From positions 1 to 6,731 of the forward strand of contig JAURZP010000298.1 of the NCBI GenBank assembly GCA_030653335.1: a stretch of DNA of 6,731 bases, written 5' to 3'. Source of the DNA: Methanoregula sp. Its GTDB lineage: Archaea; Halobacteriota; Methanomicrobia; Methanomicrobiales; Methanospirillaceae. The notes beneath the pieces are model-generated. The model saw only the letters and a program-made list of their open reading frames with translations, did no database searches and had not been told where the DNA came from. Below, in pieces: positions 5,494-6,731 of this stretch. Position numbers and translations under genes: made by a program. Each line of letters opens with the position of its first letter. Position 1 is the stretch's first letter.

Positions 5494-6240
5494 ATGAAGA
5501 AATCCGTATCTCTTGGAATTGCAGTCATTACTCTTGTGCTGCTGGCAGCACTCGTAGTACTTCCGGTATCCGGCGTGGCAGATGCCCCAACTGCCGTTAC
5601 AACAACCACCCCCGCAGCAAGCGGTGTCACCAAACCCTTCATCAGTGCAACTGTTTCATCGTCAACTCCCATTGTGGGGGATCCTGTCACCATCAGTGGC
5701 ATTGCAACCGGGGGCAATCTGGCTTCCGGTGTCCAGATCTGGGTATTTGCAGGAAACTATGTGAACGTCACAACAGTGCCGGTCAATGCAGATGGCACTT
5801 TCTCAAAAACCTACCCGACAGCGGGAATGCCCCCGGCAACGTACTATGTCTTTGTCCAGAGCCCGGCTATGGATGGGAAATTTGATATCGCTCTGTATGA
5901 TGCAGGAATATATTCCGGACAGGTAGTCAACACAAAGACCAAATCTACGGTCTTTAACTTTACCGGAACCGGCAGTGTGCAGGATGCCGCCGCATCAAAA
6001 GCTCTTTCCGATGCTCTCAATATGCCCGGACAAGATGACATATACACCAAGCTTACGTTCCAGTTGACAGTCCCGGTCGCCACTCCCGCAGCCGCAATAA
6101 CTACTGTCGCGGCACCGGTAACCACTGCTGTTCCCGCAGCAACCCCCACGGCAAAATCTCCCCTGCCAGTTGAAGTCACCGCAGGCGCGCTGGTGATTGG
6201 CGGGTGCTGTGCGGCTCTTTTCATGCGAAAAACTCACTAA
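5494..6240 (+). CDS. Secreted, C-terminally anchored surface (S-layer-like) protein
   Basis: A 248-aa cell-surface protein. A signal peptide is evident (MKK, then hydrophobic 8-24, with cleavage probably near VSGVADA). A Thr/Ala-rich spacer (31-45) leads to an Ig-like beta domain at about 49-160, with PIVGDPVTISGIATG and GVQIWVFAGNYVNVTTVPV followed by DGTFSKTY. NVT (91-93) and NFT (155-157) are possible N-glycosylation sites. A conserved-looking segment at 158-190 (TGSVQDAAASKALSDAL, YTKLTFQL) precedes a Thr/Pro/Ala-rich stalk (193-222). A final helix (226-244) with the short basic tail RKTH suggests membrane anchoring. The arrangement is common among S-layer-like proteins of Methanomicrobiales. 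No Shine-Dalgarno site is seen before the ATG, and translation may be leaderless. The role in the envelope is not known in detail. Confidence 0.85.
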   Translation: MKKSVSLGIAVITLVLLAALVVLPVSGVADAPTAVTTTTPAASGVTKPFISATVSSSTPIVGDPVTISGIATGGNLASGVQIWVFAGNYVNVTTVPVNADGTFSKTYPTAGMPPATYYVFVQSPAMDGKFDIALYDAGIYSGQVVNTKTKSTVFNFTGTGSVQDAAASKALSDALNMPGQDDIYTKLTFQLTVPVATPAAAITTVAAPVTTAVPAATPTAKSPLPVEVTAGALVIGGCCAALFMRKTH

Positions 6241-6263
6241 TCTTTTCATTTTTTATTTTTTCT
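6241..6263 (+). terminator. T-rich archaeal terminator after the surface-protein gene
   Basis: Directly after the stop codon comes a run of T tracts (TTTT, TTTTTT, TTTTTT broken by CA and A). Poly-T without a hairpin is the usual intrinsic termination signal in archaea. Confidence 0.65.
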
Positions 6264-6286
6264 GTGGCACAATGACCCAAGCAGAG

Positions 6287-6300
6287 TTTTTTTAAAAAAA
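6287..6300. repeat. Perfect T7A7 palindrome
   Basis: Seven Ts followed by seven As form a 14-nt palindrome in the gap between the surface-protein gene and the last gene. It could be a second termination signal read from either strand, or a bent or easily melted promoter element. It lies too far (about 175 nt) from the next start codon to be its obvious box A. Confidence 0.5.
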
Positions 6301-6377
6301 GGCACTTGCGCTCAACGAGGAAACACCCCGCGACCAGAAAATTACCATTTTCATGTCCCTCTCTATTGGCATATCCC

Positions 6378-6392
6378 TTTAAAGTTTAAAAG
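6378..6392 (+). promoter_or_regulatory. Putative box A for the last gene
   Basis: TTTAAAGTTTAAAAG is the best box A-like element in the 234-nt gap before the ATG at 6475. It predicts a start of transcription near 6410 and a leader of about 65 nt. Other than this, the T7A7 palindrome and the small inverted repeat, I see nothing in the gap. Confidence 0.5.
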
Positions 6393-6396
6393 TTAC

Positions 6397-6409
6397 TCTC
6401 TCATAGAGA
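6397..6409. repeat. Small perfect inverted repeat next to the predicted start of transcription
   Basis: TCTCT-CAT-AGAGA begins 5 nt after the box A-like element and ends about where transcription should begin. This is the usual place for an archaeal repressor operator. With 5-bp arms, chance is quite possible. Confidence 0.3.
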
Positions 6410-6474
6410 ATTGTCAAGCATGCTGCACAAGTCCGATTCCAAGGCATTCCGTCCTCTGAAGGGGGCATAAATCC

Positions 6475-6731
6475 ATGATCTCACTTCGCCTGTACCGGAT
6501 CTATGATATCGGCAGGGAGATCGATATCGACTGGCTCGAGCAGGCGCTCGCACAGAACTACTTTACTGCAAGAACCAGTTTTGTCCGGGTCAAACCAAAG
6601 TCCATCATGATCGAAGACCCGCCGCTCATGATCCAGATGCACCCGATCCGGGTGGAACGGGAGGGCAGGACATTTGAGTTCTCGGTGGTTGCCAGAGTGT
6701 TTGATATCGGTGCGATCAGTTTCTGTTTTGT
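6475..6731 (+). CDS. Unrecognised conserved-looking protein, 5' part only
   Basis: The first 85 codons of a gene that runs off the window. The protein begins MISLRLYRIYDIGREIDID and continues WLEQALAQNYFTARTSFV; later come KSIMIEDPPLMIQ and EFSVVARVFDIGAISF. There is no signal peptide or membrane helix in this part, and the pattern is that of a cytoplasmic alpha/beta protein. The repeated phrase YDIG/FDIG at residues 10-13 and about 76-79 may mark two related strands. I cannot assign a family with confidence; a distant relation to RMD1/DUF155-type proteins crossed my mind but is not supported by a motif. AAGGGGG (6459-6465) lies 9 nt before the ATG, and a clear box A-like element is upstream. 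Confidence 0.75.
   Translation, partial: MISLRLYRIYDIGREIDIDWLEQALAQNYFTARTSFVRVKPKSIMIEDPPLMIQMHPIRVEREGRTFEFSVVARVFDIGAISFCF

Noticed and set aside
5844..6249. Minus-strand open frames opposite the surface-protein gene
   Set aside because: Their Gly/Ala/Val-rich and Cys/Gly-rich translations are the expected complements of the Thr/Pro/Ala-rich stalk and its codon bias.

Overview
The window looks like chromosomal DNA of a methanogenic archaeon, most likely of the Methanomicrobiales (Methanoregula/Methanoculleus type). This is an inference from several signs: AT-rich box A-like motifs instead of bacterial -35/-10 promoters, GGTGA/GGAG ribosome binding sites, a TTG start behind a strong Shine-Dalgarno site, a poly-T terminator, and a secreted Thr/Pro/Ala-rich surface protein of a kind common in that order. 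No rRNA, tRNA, CRISPR array, transposase or integrase is visible.

Layout. Positions 1-411 are non-coding apart from a possible frameshifted gene relic (58-242) and a set of inverted repeats before a promoter. A UPF0316 membrane protein (412-987) follows, then a methionine sulfoxide reductase B (1071-1538). Next comes a tight three-gene set: a flavin reductase-like flavoprotein (1613-2179), an aldo/keto reductase with a C-terminal iron-sulfur domain (2198-3325) and a UV damage endonuclease UvsE (3341-4246). Gaps within this set are 18 and 15 nt and each gene has its own ribosome binding site, so it is probably one operon. A 5' stump of a mntP manganese exporter gene (4290-4487) follows, then a compact RNase III-domain protein (4555-5145). 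The RNase III tail overlaps, tail to tail, a small membrane protein on the minus strand (5066-5287). A further tiny hydrophobic ORF may lie upstream of that gene on the same strand (5368-5472). A secreted, membrane-anchored surface protein (5494-6240) ends at a T-rich terminator. The window closes with the first 85 codons of an unrecognised protein starting at 6475.

How the genes fit together. MsrB repairs oxidised methionine. The flavoprotein and the ferredoxin-type aldo/keto reductase are likely redox enzymes. UvsE starts excision repair of damaged DNA. Together, 1071-4246 reads as a loose redox and damage-repair neighbourhood, although shared regulation is not proven. From 4290 to 5493 the DNA looks rearranged: a truncated transporter gene, an RNase III-type protein (rare in archaea) with an odd tail, and small antisense membrane ORFs. 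I do not see a clearly new defence or mobile system. The points most worth following are the RNase III protein and its antisense tail, the decayed mntP, the UvsE operon and the possible relic at the left edge.
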